Counted from the stretch's first letter, positions 1 through 5,303 are shown. The stretch: 5,303 nt of DNA from DASUZD01 sp036377055 (GCA_036377055.1 DASUZD010000227.1:1-5303), one strand, 5' to 3'. Program-made: numbers and translations. The notes: generated by a model from the sequence alone, not told the origin.

Positions 1-776
1 CGGCGCTGGAGGCGCCGCTGCCGCAGCCGCGGGTCGACGTGCTCGAGCGAGTCATCGAGGCCGGCGGGTTCGACACCGTCCTCTTCGCGAACTCGGTGCT
101 CGCGGCCGACGTCGCGGCCGCGCTTGCCGCTCGGCTCGGCGCGGGGCTGAACTGGGACCTCACGGACATCGCGCTCGAGGACGGGCGACTGGTCGGGAAG
201 CGGCCGGCGCTCGAGGACTCGGTCTACGTCGACGTGGGCTGGACGTCGGAGCCGCGGCTCGCGCTCTTCCGCTCGGGCTCGTTCGACGCCAAAGAGACCG
301 GCGGCGAGGCGCAGGTCGAGGAGGTGAGCGCCGACGTCCAGGACTTCTCGACCCAGGCGCGCATGCTCGAGCAGGCGCACGAGGAGGCGTCGGGCCCGTC
401 GATCGAGGACGCGGAGGTGATCGTCGCGGGCGGCCGGGGGCTCGGCCAGCCGGAGAACTTCAAGCTCTGTGAGGACCTCGCGGCCGCGCTCGGCGGCGCG
501 GTGGCCGCGACGCGCGCTGTCGTCGACGCGGGCTGGTACCCCTACGCGGCGCAGGTCGGCCAGACCGGGCGGACGGTCTCGCCGAAGCTCTACGTCGCGT
601 GCGGGATCTCCGGCGCGATCCAGCACAAGGTCGGCATGCAGAGCTCGGGGACGATCGTCGCGATCAACAAAGACCCGAACGCGCCGATCTTCGAGTTCTG
701 CGACCTGGGCGTCGTCGGCGACGTCCACCAGATCGTCCCGAAGCTGACCGAGCTCGTCCGCGCGCGCAAGGGATGA
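1..776 (+). CDS. etfA: Electron transfer flavoprotein alpha subunit, 3' part (5' end outside window)
   Basis: The reading frame is open from base 3 and gives 257 visible residues. ETF alpha is usually about 310-330 residues, so some 55-70 N-terminal residues lie upstream; the GTG at base 39 is an internal codon, not a start. The C-terminal FAD-binding half is textbook: GGRGLG (429-446), the QVGQTG loop (552-569) followed by TVSPKLY, GISGAIQH (603-626) and NKDPNAPIF (from 666), all of which contact FAD in known EtfA/FixB proteins. The heterodimer with EtfB is a soluble carrier that takes electrons from flavin dehydrogenases and hands them to ETF:quinone oxidoreductase. That partner is encoded immediately downstream with an ATGA overlap, so the two are probably translationally coupled. 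EtfB is expected just upstream of the window (inference). Identification is secure; exact dehydrogenase partners cannot be read from this sequence. Confidence 0.96.
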   Translation, partial: ALEAPLPQPRVDVLERVIEAGGFDTVLFANSVLAADVAAALAARLGAGLNWDLTDIALEDGRLVGKRPALEDSVYVDVGWTSEPRLALFRSGSFDAKETGGEAQVEEVSADVQDFSTQARMLEQAHEEASGPSIEDAEVIVAGGRGLGQPENFKLCEDLAAALGGAVAATRAVVDAGWYPYAAQVGQTGRTVSPKLYVACGISGAIQHKVGMQSSGTIVAINKDPNAPIFEFCDLGVVGDVHQIVPKLTELVRARKG

Positions 777-2464
777 CACGCTCCTCCGACTACCCGCCGC
801 CGTTCTCGGTCGCGGAGGCGCTCGCCGAGCCGAGCGACCCACCGGACGAGCGGATCGAGGTCGGCGTCTGCATCGTCGGTGCAGGCCCGGCCGGCCTCGC
901 GTGCGCGATTCGCCTCGGCCAGCTGCTCGAGGACGCGCCCGCGATCGCGGAGCGGCTCGGCGACGTGCCCGTGGCGGTGATCGAGAAGGGAAAGCAGCCG
1001 GGCTCGCACCTGCTCTCCGGCGCGGTCGTCAACCCGCGCTCGCTGCGCCGTCTCTTCAAGGGCCGCCGTCGGATGGACGAGCTGCCGTTCTACGGCGCCG
1101 TCGAGCACGAGTCCGTCTATTTCCTCCGCCGGAGGAGCGCGATCCGAATCCCGACGCCGCCGACGATGCGGAACCACCGGAACTACGTCGCGTCGTTGTC
1201 GCAGCTCGGACGTTTTCTCGCGGAGGAGGCGGAGGCGCTCGGCGTGACGATCCTTCCCGAGACGTCCGCGGTGGAGCTCCTCGTCGCCGACGGCCGCGTC
1301 CGCGGGATCCGCACCGGCGACAAGGGTCGGGGCCGCGACGGCAAGCCGCTCCCGAACTTCGAGCCGGGCTCGGACATCGTCGCGCGCGTGACGGTGCTCG
1401 CGGAGGGGACGCAGGGTCACCTCACCGGCGCGGCGATCGAGCGCTTCGGGCTCCAGGGCGAGAACCCGCAGGTCTGGGCGCTCGGGGTGAAGGAGGTCTG
1501 GCGCGTCGCGAGGCCGCTCAACCGCGTGATCCACACGATGGGCTGGCCGCTCCGCGCGGCCGCTCGCTACCGCGAGTTCGGCGGGTCGTTCGTCTATCCG
1601 ATGGGCGCGGACATGGTCACGATCGGCATGGTCGTCGGGCTCGACTACCGCGACGTCGAGCTCTCGGTGCACGACCTGCTCCAGGAACTGAAGACCCACC
1701 CCAAGATCCGTCGGATCCTCGAGGGCGGCGACCGGCTCGCCTGGGGCGCGAAGACGATTCCCGAGGGCGGGTTCCTCTCGCTGCCGAAGCGCCTGCACGC
1801 GCCGGGGCTCCTGCTCGCCGGCGACGGCGCGGGGATGGTGAACGTGCCGGCGCTGAAGGGCATCCACTACGCGGTCGAGGCCGGCTCGCTCGCGGCCGAG
1901 GCGGCATTCGCAGCGCTCCAGCGGGGACAGACCCCCTGGACACGCGGAGCCCTGTCCGTCTATGACGAGGCTGTGCGCCAGAGCTTCATCTGGAAGGACC
2001 TCCAGGAAGTGCGGAACATGCGCCAGGCGTTCGGGCGCGGCTTCTGGCTCGGGGGCGCGCTGGCCGGGGCGATGACCGCGACGAAGGGGCGGTTCCCGCC
2101 CGGCGACGCACGCACCGAGCGCGACGCCGACGTCGAGCTCATCCGCACGGACCGCGCGAGGTCGTATCCCGCGCCAGACGGCGCTCTCACCTTCGACAAG
2201 CTGTCGTCGGTCTTCGCCTCCGGAAACCGGACGCGCGAGGACCAGCCGAGCCACATCCGCGTCCGGCACCGCGTGCCGGAGGAGCTAGCCGACCTCTGGG
2301 TGAAGATGTGCCCCGCGCAGGTCTACGAGGTCAGCGGGGGCGACGGCGACGTCACGGTGAACGTGACGGCGTCGAACTGCGTCCAGTGCGGAGCGATCAC
2401 GGCGAAGGGCGGACGCCTGACGCCGCCGGAGGGCGCCTCCGGTCCCGAGTACACGCTGACGTAG
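773..2464 (+). CDS. Electron transfer flavoprotein:quinone oxidoreductase (ETF dehydrogenase), with an atypical three-cysteine Fe-S domain
   Basis: This is a 563-residue protein. It oxidises reduced ETF and passes electrons through FAD and an Fe-S cluster to membrane quinone (likely menaquinone in an actinomycetote, an inference). Residues 30-50 form the Rossmann FAD fold with GAGPAG at 36-41. HLLSGAVVNP (79-88), PTPPTMRNHRNY (127-138), the KTHP segment near 307-310 followed by LEGGDRLAWGAK, and AGDGAGMVNVP (349-359) match the family core. The C-terminal ferredoxin-like domain starts at MCPAQVYE (512-519) and continues with NCVQC (535-539). Known family members carry CxxCxxC there plus the upstream Cys; here Ile542 occupies the last ligand position, leaving Cys513, Cys536 and Cys539. 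The chosen ATG overlaps the etfA stop. The frame stays open further upstream to 599, but that stretch lies inside etfA and lacks family similarity. AAGGG just before the ATG is too close to be a normal ribosome site, so coupling is likely. Length is close to the full ETF-QO type and longer than FixC. Confidence 0.93.
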   Translation: MTRSSDYPPPFSVAEALAEPSDPPDERIEVGVCIVGAGPAGLACAIRLGQLLEDAPAIAERLGDVPVAVIEKGKQPGSHLLSGAVVNPRSLRRLFKGRRRMDELPFYGAVEHESVYFLRRRSAIRIPTPPTMRNHRNYVASLSQLGRFLAEEAEALGVTILPETSAVELLVADGRVRGIRTGDKGRGRDGKPLPNFEPGSDIVARVTVLAEGTQGHLTGAAIERFGLQGENPQVWALGVKEVWRVARPLNRVIHTMGWPLRAAARYREFGGSFVYPMGADMVTIGMVVGLDYRDVELSVHDLLQELKTHPKIRRILEGGDRLAWGAKTIPEGGFLSLPKRLHAPGLLLAGDGAGMVNVPALKGIHYAVEAGSLAAEAAFAALQRGQTPWTRGALSVYDEAVRQSFIWKDLQEVRNMRQAFGRGFWLGGALAGAMTATKGRFPPGDARTERDADVELIRTDRARSYPAPDGALTFDKLSSVFASGNRTREDQPSHIRVRHRVPEELADLWVKMCPAQVYEVSGGDGDVTVNVTASNCVQCGAITAKGGRLTPPEGASGPEYTLT

Positions 2465-2505
2465 ACGAGGCCAAACCGTGCGACCGAGACCGCCGTATCC
2501 CAGGC

Positions 2506-2595
2506 ATGAAGCTAATGCGCATCGCCCCGCCGACGCTGATCCTGCTCCTCGTCTTCGTGCTCCTTCTCGTCGGCTGCGGCAAGAGCAAGTACTGA
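2506..2595 (+). CDS. Tiny lipoprotein-like peptide (29 aa, six-residue predicted mature part)
   Basis: The 29-residue product has a basic start (MKLMR), a leucine/valine-rich hydrophobic core (residues 11-22) and a lipobox LVGC at 21-24, then only GKSKY. Read as a lipoprotein signal, signal peptidase II would cut before Cys24 and leave a lipidated hexapeptide, CGKSKY. Third codon positions are G or C in 27 of 29 codons, which fits native coding sequence. It begins 41 bases after the etfD-type gene and is followed nine bases later by a strong hairpin, so it looks like the last gene of the ETF operon. The ribosome site is weak; an in-frame ATG at 2515 (26 residues, preceded by GAAG) is an alternative start. 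I do not recognise the family. It could be a small membrane-anchored lipopeptide, a precursor of a signal-peptide-derived pheromone, or a chance hydrophobic frame. The hydrophobic core plus lipobox plus terminator placement make a real gene more likely than not. Confidence 0.55.
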   Translation: MKLMRIAPPTLILLLVFVLLLVGCGKSKY

Positions 2596-2600
2596 GCCGA

Positions 2601-2643
2601 AGTGCGGGGCGGGAGCCGCCGCAGCGTCCCCGCCCCGCTGACT
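2601..2643 (+). terminator. Strong GC hairpin, probable terminator of the ETF operon
   Basis: A perfect 10-bp stem, GCGGGGCGGG (2604-2613) with CCCGCCCCGC (2629-2638), encloses a 15-base loop. AGT (2601-2603) and ACT (2641-2643) add three outer pairs across a two-base bulge. It begins a few bases after the stop codon of the small lipoprotein-like gene. No U-tract follows, so it is not a canonical intrinsic terminator; U-poor hairpins of this kind are common at gene ends in high-GC actinobacteria. It could alternatively protect the 3' end of the message. Confidence 0.6.
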
Positions 2644-2730
2644 GCCTACGGCCAGATGAGGTCGCCCGGGACCGGCATACCGCACCCCCTTCCGCAAGTC
2701 GCCGCATGGACGGGGGCGACGATAGGGGCG

Positions 2731-2750
2731 ACCTTGTCCCCCGACAAGGT
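2731..2750. promoter_or_regulatory. Perfect inverted repeat 1 (8-bp arms, 4-bp spacer), operator candidate
   Basis: The arms ACCTTGTC (2731-2738) and GACAAGGT (2743-2750) are exact reverse complements around CCCC. No T-run follows on either strand, so a terminator is unlikely. It lies six bases upstream of a second perfect inverted repeat and 53 bases before the regulator start codon. The half-site core TTGTC resembles the TTGAC of the second repeat, so one dimeric DNA-binding protein might use both. If transcribed it could instead fold as an RNA hairpin with a CCCC loop. Confidence 0.5.
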
Positions 2751-2756
2751 ATGGGA

Positions 2757-2782
2757 TTGACGAACACGCGGACGTTCGTCAA
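2757..2782. promoter_or_regulatory. Perfect inverted repeat 2 (9-bp arms, 8-bp spacer), probable operator of the XRE-TPR gene
   Basis: TTGACGAAC (2757-2765) and GTTCGTCAA (2774-2782) are exact reverse complements separated by eight bases. The dyad ends 21 bases before the regulator ATG and covers the best promoter candidate, as expected for autoregulation by an XRE-type protein. Its spacing is wrong for an actinobacterial SOS box (GAAC-N4-GTTC) and its arms differ from CIRCE and HAIR. That the downstream protein is the ligand of this site is inference. Confidence 0.65.
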
Positions 2783-2785
2783 CAT
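2757..2785 (+). promoter_or_regulatory. Candidate promoter of the XRE-TPR gene
   Basis: TTGACG (2757-2762) matches five of six -35 consensus bases. After 17 bases comes CAACAT (2780-2785), a weak -10 (three of six) that keeps the important second A and final T. A start near 2792 would leave a leader of about 12 bases without a Shine-Dalgarno sequence. The inverted repeat covers the -35, the spacer and the first bases of the -10. The weak -10 keeps confidence low. Confidence 0.35.
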
Positions 2786-2803
2786 TCGCGAGCCTTGACC
2801 TCG

Positions 2804-4105
2804 ATGGAAACGATCGGAGAGCGGATCCGGCGCTTGCGGACCGAGCAGGGGTTATCGCTCCGCGAGATCGCCGGTCCAGGTATCAGCTACGCGCACGTTT
2901 CGCGGCTGGAGGCTGGCTCCCGAAACCCGTCCGAAGACGCTTTGCGCCTTCTATCGCGGCGACTCGGTGTCTCGCAGGAGTACCTCGAGTCGGGTCGCCG
3001 CGTGCGTGGCTACGTTCTTCGCGAGCGGCGGATCGCCGACGCAGAGCTCGACCTTCTATTCCGTCGGAATCTGGAGCGCGCCGAGGCCATCTTCCGCGCC
3101 GAGGCCGACCCCGCGTCCGGGTTCGAGCGCGACGAATTCCTCACGGCGCGCGCCGAGGCGGGGCTTGGTCTCCTCGCTGCTCAGCGGGGTAGTCGGCGCG
3201 AGGCGATCCGCCGCCTCGAAGCGGCGACGGCGAGTGGCTATCTGCACGCGGCGAAGCACCCAGATCTTTACTGGACGCTCGGGGATACGTACATCGCGTT
3301 GGGGGCCCCCGCGAAGGCGATCGAGCTCTTCGAGCGTTGCCTGGCTCAGCTGGACGGCGACGCAGCCGAGGATGCGGGTCTCGCTGTCAGGTTCCTGGCA
3401 TATCTCGCGTTGGCCGCGTCCTCGCTCGGCGACAACGAGCGGGTGCGGTTTGCGATGGCGGAAGCGACTCAGCGCGCTGGGGAGGCCGAGCTTCCGCAGG
3501 CGCGGATCTTTCTCTATTGGACGATCGCGGTCTCAGAGTGGAAAGAGGAGCGGTCGGAGACGGCACGGCATTACCTCAAGCGCGCGATCGAGCTTCTCGA
3601 ATCTACCGAGGACAGCGTTCGGCTTGCGCGTGCCCGCCTTCTCTATGCGCAGATGCTGACGCTCGAAGGAAGTTACAACGAGGCGGAGCCCTATCTCGCC
3701 GCCGCGGCAGGCGTCGAAGCCTCCGTCGAGAAGACTGACCTCGGCCTTCTTCGGGCGGAGCAGGCCAAGGTCGCAGCCGCGCGTGGTGAGGGAGCAGCTG
3801 CGCTGACGCTAGCTCGCGATGCCGCCGAGCTTCTCGGCGACGACGTTCGTTATCGCGGGAACAAATGGCATGCGCTCGCGGCTGCGCAGGCTGCGGTCGG
3901 CGATATCGAGGGCGCCTCGACGAGCTACAGGAACGGCGTCGCCGTCCTCGAAGAACGCCGGCAGTGGCGCGAAGCGACGGTCGTCGCGCGCGAATCAGCG
4001 CGCTTCCTACGCACCACTCGGCGTGAGGCGGAGGCGTGGGAGGTTCTGGACCGGCTCACCGTACTCGCGGCGCGAAGGCCGCTGGGCCTCGCGCACGTGG
4101 GCTGA
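2804..4105 (+). CDS. XRE-family helix-turn-helix regulator with C-terminal TPR domain
   Basis: This 433-residue cytoplasmic protein has an N-terminal XRE/Cro-type HTH at about residues 4-62: RIRRLRTEQGLSLREIAG, then the recognition region ISYAHVSRLEAGSRNPS (27-43). A helical array of TPR-like units fills the rest, at roughly 115-143, 154-183, 195-225, 234-266, 275-304, 314-344 and 356-384. The clearest is DLYWTLGDTYIALGAPAKAI (154-173). There is no signal peptide or membrane segment. HTH plus multi-TPR is the architecture of RRNPP peptide-sensing regulators (NprR is of similar length), but actinobacteria have many HTH-TPR proteins of unknown ligand. I prefer ATG 2804 over the in-frame TTG at 2795 because the HTH begins immediately after it; neither has a clear ribosome site. 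Two perfect inverted repeats lie directly upstream, suggesting autoregulation. Third-position GC over the first 57 codons is about 74%, against about 91% and 86% in the two flanking enzyme genes, suggesting separate ancestry. Target genes are unknown. Confidence 0.88.
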   Translation: METIGERIRRLRTEQGLSLREIAGPGISYAHVSRLEAGSRNPSEDALRLLSRRLGVSQEYLESGRRVRGYVLRERRIADAELDLLFRRNLERAEAIFRAEADPASGFERDEFLTARAEAGLGLLAAQRGSRREAIRRLEAATASGYLHAAKHPDLYWTLGDTYIALGAPAKAIELFERCLAQLDGDAAEDAGLAVRFLAYLALAASSLGDNERVRFAMAEATQRAGEAELPQARIFLYWTIAVSEWKEERSETARHYLKRAIELLESTEDSVRLARARLLYAQMLTLEGSYNEAEPYLAAAAGVEASVEKTDLGLLRAEQAKVAAARGEGAAALTLARDAAELLGDDVRYRGNKWHALAAAQAAVGDIEGASTSYRNGVAVLEERRQWREATVVARESARFLRTTRREAEAWEVLDRLTVLAARRPLGLAHVG

Positions 4106-4125
4106 GCAGGAGGCCACCGCCCCCG

Positions 4126-4137
4126 TAGGATCCGCCG
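4126..4137 (+). promoter_or_regulatory. Translation/transcription start signal of the dehydratase gene (AGGA site or TAGGAT -10 box)
   Basis: AGGA (4127-4130) lies seven bases before the ATG and can serve as a ribosome site. The same bases are part of TAGGAT (4126-4131), a good actinobacterial -10 hexamer whose start point would fall at or next to the ATG, giving a leaderless message. No convincing -35 is seen (CTGAGC or TGAGCA at about 17-18 bases spacing). The sequence alone cannot separate the two readings. Confidence 0.35.
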
Positions 4138-5106
4138 ATGGCCGCGGCTCCGGTGACCTTCGACCAGGTGCGCGCGGCTCGCGAGACCATCGCTGGCCGG
4201 CTGCACCGAACGCCGCTTCTCTCGTCGCGCACGCTTTCCGAGCGCGCGGGTGCGACCATCCTCCTCAAGGCCGAGTTGCTACAGCGCACCGGCTCGTTCA
4301 AGCCGCGGGGCGTGCTCAACAAGCTCGCGAGCCTCTCGGCGGACGAGAAGGCGCGGGGCGTGATCTCCATCTCGGCGGGCAATCACGCCCAGGCGCTCGC
4401 CTACGCCGCAGCCGTCGAGGGAATCGACGCGCTCGTCGTCATGTGGGAGACCGCGAGCCCGATGAAGGTCGCGGCCGCGCGTGAGTACGGCGCCACCATC
4501 GACACGTCCGCACCGGACATCCCGGCCGCGTTCGAGCGCCTCGACCGGCTGATCGAGGAGACGGGGCGAACGCTAGTCCACCCCTACGACGACCCGCTCG
4601 TCATGGCCGGTCAGGGCACCGTCGGGCTCGAGATCCTCGAGGACGCGCCCGATGTCGAGGTCGTGATCGTGCCGGTCGGCGGCGGCGGGCTCGTCTCCGG
4701 CATTGCCACGGCGGTCAAGGGCGCGAGGCCAGACGCCCGCGTGGTCGCTGTCGAGCCGGAGCTCAGCAACGCGCTGCACGAGAGCATGAAGGCGGGCGAG
4801 CCCGTGACCGTGGAGCCGCGCTCGATCGCGGACGGCATGAACGGGCCCTATGCAGGCGCGAACTGCATCGAGGCCTGCCTCGCGGTCGGCGTCGAGTCGG
4901 TGCTCGTGAGCGAGGAGGACCTGGTCGACGCGTTCCGCTTCATGTACGCGAGGACGAAGCTCGCCTGCGAGGTCGCGGGCACCGGCCCCGCGGCCGCAGT
5001 CCTGTCCGGAAAGGTCGAGCTCGAGCCGGGCTCGAAGGTCGCGCTCGTCGTCTCGGGCGGGAATGTCGCTCCGCAAACCGCCGCTGGTATCCTGGCCGGC
5101 CAGTGA
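4138..5106 (+). CDS. PLP-dependent threonine/serine dehydratase (threonine ammonia-lyase-like, short form)
   Basis: This 322-residue fold-type II PLP enzyme has the family marks in order: TGSFKPRG (51-58) with Lys55 as the PLP Schiff-base lysine, SAGNHAQ (79-85), HPYDDPLVMAGQGT (148-161), the phosphate-binding glycine loop GGGGL (181-185), and SGGNV (306-310), whose Ser contacts the pyridine nitrogen. The expected reaction is deamination of L-threonine or L-serine to 2-oxobutyrate or pyruvate plus ammonia. There is no C-terminal ACT domain, so it resembles catabolic (TdcB-like) or serine-racemase-like members and not feedback-regulated biosynthetic IlvA; isoleucine control is not expected. 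Substrate choice (threonine, serine, hydroxyaspartate) and a racemase activity cannot be excluded. Family members usually have Pro after VM in the segment MWETASPMK (102-110); here it is Trp103. The gene starts 32 bases after the regulator stop and its TGA overlaps the GTG of rpmE, implying coupling with L31 synthesis. Confidence 0.9.
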   Translation: MAAAPVTFDQVRAARETIAGRLHRTPLLSSRTLSERAGATILLKAELLQRTGSFKPRGVLNKLASLSADEKARGVISISAGNHAQALAYAAAVEGIDALVVMWETASPMKVAAAREYGATIDTSAPDIPAAFERLDRLIEETGRTLVHPYDDPLVMAGQGTVGLEILEDAPDVEVVIVPVGGGGLVSGIATAVKGARPDARVVAVEPELSNALHESMKAGEPVTVEPRSIADGMNGPYAGANCIEACLAVGVESVLVSEEDLVDAFRFMYARTKLACEVAGTGPAAAVLSGKVELEPGSKVALVVSGGNVAPQTAAGILAGQ

Positions 5107-5113
5107 AGGCCGG
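5096..5113 (+). promoter_or_regulatory. Hairpin presenting the rpmE start codon
   Basis: CCGGCC (5096-5101) and GGCCGG (5108-5113) form a perfect all-GC 6-bp stem. Its six-base loop AGTGAA contains the rpmE GTG start and the dehydratase TGA stop. A 7-base direct repeat GGTATCC (5086-5092 and 5112-5118) brackets it. In a genome this GC-rich such a stem may be chance, but it could limit initiation unless upstream ribosomes open it. Confidence 0.3.
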
Positions 5114-5303
5114 TATCCATCCTGAGTACGTGCTCGCGAAGGTGACCTGCTCCTGCGGGAATACCTTCGAGACGCGTTCGACGAAGCCCGAGCTGCACGT
5201 CGAGATCTGCTCCGCCTGCCACCCGTTCTACACCGGCAAGCAGAAGCTCCTGGACAGCGGCGGCCGGGTCGAGCGCTTCCAGCGGCGGCTCGAGAAGGCC
5301 GGC
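5103..5303 (+). CDS. rpmE: Large-subunit ribosomal protein L31 (bL31, zinc-binding form), 3' end cut by window
   Basis: Sixty-seven residues are visible, close to the usual 65-75, so only the last few are missing. The N-terminus MKAGIHPEY matches the family start MKxxIHPxY, which fixes the GTG at 5103 as the start. Four cysteines at 16, 18, 36 and 39 (CSCGN and CSACHPFYTGKQ) are the zinc ligands of the C+ form, and GGRVERFQRR (53-62) is the conserved tail. L31 sits on the 50S subunit and helps bridge it to the 30S. The C+ form is the zinc-replete paralogue, so a Zur-controlled C- copy may exist elsewhere in the genome (inference from other bacteria). There is no good ribosome site; the GTGA overlap with the dehydratase stop suggests re-initiation by terminating ribosomes, or a promoter inside the dehydratase gene. 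Confidence 0.96.
   Translation, partial: MKAGIHPEYVLAKVTCSCGNTFETRSTKPELHVEICSACHPFYTGKQKLLDSGGRVERFQRRLEKAG

Noticed and set aside
599..772. N-terminal extension of the ETF:quinone oxidoreductase to an upstream start inside etfA.
   Set aside because: This stretch is etfA coding sequence in another frame, and the extension has no family similarity; the ATG at 773 in the ATGA overlap fits the family N-terminus.
590..2269. A 559-codon open frame on the minus strand antisense to the ETF:quinone oxidoreductase gene.
   Set aside because: Its translation is Arg/Ala/Asp/Val-rich with no recognisable domain, as expected for the mirror frame of a GC-rich gene; the + strand frame carries clear family motifs.
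2426..2442. Small hairpin CCGGAGG-GCG-CCTCCGG near the end of the oxidoreductase gene, considered as an attenuator.
   Set aside because: It lies in coding sequence for PPEGASG, typical of the family, so base choice is explained by protein and GC bias.
2713..2732. Direct repeat GGGGCGAC (2713-2720 and 2725-2732) and three nearby CCGCA words (2680-2706).
   Set aside because: Only two copies of a GC-rich 8-mer and short words; no periodic array or clear site, so probably chance.
2285..2785. A 166-codon minus-strand frame across the intergenic region into the oxidoreductase gene.
   Set aside because: It overlaps confirmed coding sequence, the terminator-like hairpin and both dyads, and shows no domain-like character.
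2478..2798. A + strand frame overlapping the mini-lipoprotein, including a 30-codon sub-frame from ATG 2706 whose TGA overlaps the alternative TTG start of the regulator; considered as a peptide precursor.
   Set aside because: The upstream part is Arg/Pro-rich noise. The sub-frame has no ribosome site or hydrophobic export signal, and it runs through both inverted repeats, which are better explained as operators.
2795..2803. TTG at 2795 as start of the regulator.
   Set aside because: It adds only MTS before the ATG and has no ribosome site; ATG 2804 places the HTH at the usual position.
2967..3738. Alternative + strand frames within the regulator gene (2967-3659 and 3337-3738).
   Set aside because: Ser/Arg-rich products without domains, overlapping the TPR-encoding frame throughout.
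5088..5093. TATCCT as a -10 box for an independent rpmE promoter.
   Set aside because: No acceptable -35 is found at 16-18 bases upstream, and the hexamer lies inside the dehydratase coding sequence.

Overview
The window is very GC-rich (about 73-78% in sampled 60-base stretches of most genes) and tightly packed, with every gene on the + strand. The composition, the start/stop overlaps and the protein sequences fit a high-GC actinomycetote. A Thermoleophilia-type lineage (Gaiellales/Solirubrobacterales) is my best guess, but it rests on recall of protein style and not on a search.

Layout. Bases 1-776 hold the 3' part of the electron transfer flavoprotein alpha subunit gene (etfA). It overlaps by ATGA with a complete gene for ETF:quinone oxidoreductase (773-2464). 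Together they form an electron-transfer module that moves electrons from flavin dehydrogenases (for example acyl-CoA dehydrogenases) through ETF to the membrane quinone. The oxidoreductase has only three of the four cysteines expected to bind its iron-sulfur cluster. A tiny 29-codon lipoprotein-like gene follows (2506-2595), ending at a strong GC hairpin that probably terminates the operon.

Bases 2596-2803 are non-coding and hold the terminator-like hairpin plus two perfect inverted repeats next to each other (2731-2750 and 2757-2782). These sit directly in front of a gene for an XRE-type helix-turn-helix regulator with a long TPR domain (2804-4105). That gene has clearly lower GC and weaker third-position GC bias than its neighbours, which suggests separate ancestry. 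After it come a PLP-dependent threonine/serine dehydratase (4138-5106) and, overlapping it by GTGA, the start of the ribosomal protein L31 gene (rpmE, cut by the window end).

The ETF genes and the dehydratase/L31 genes are ordinary metabolism and housekeeping. The part that deserves attention is the central cassette: a 29-residue signal-peptide-like product, paired palindromic operator candidates, and an HTH+TPR regulator of about the size and architecture of NprR-type (RRNPP) peptide-sensing regulators. A peptide-responsive switch is possible but is inference, not demonstrated by the sequence.
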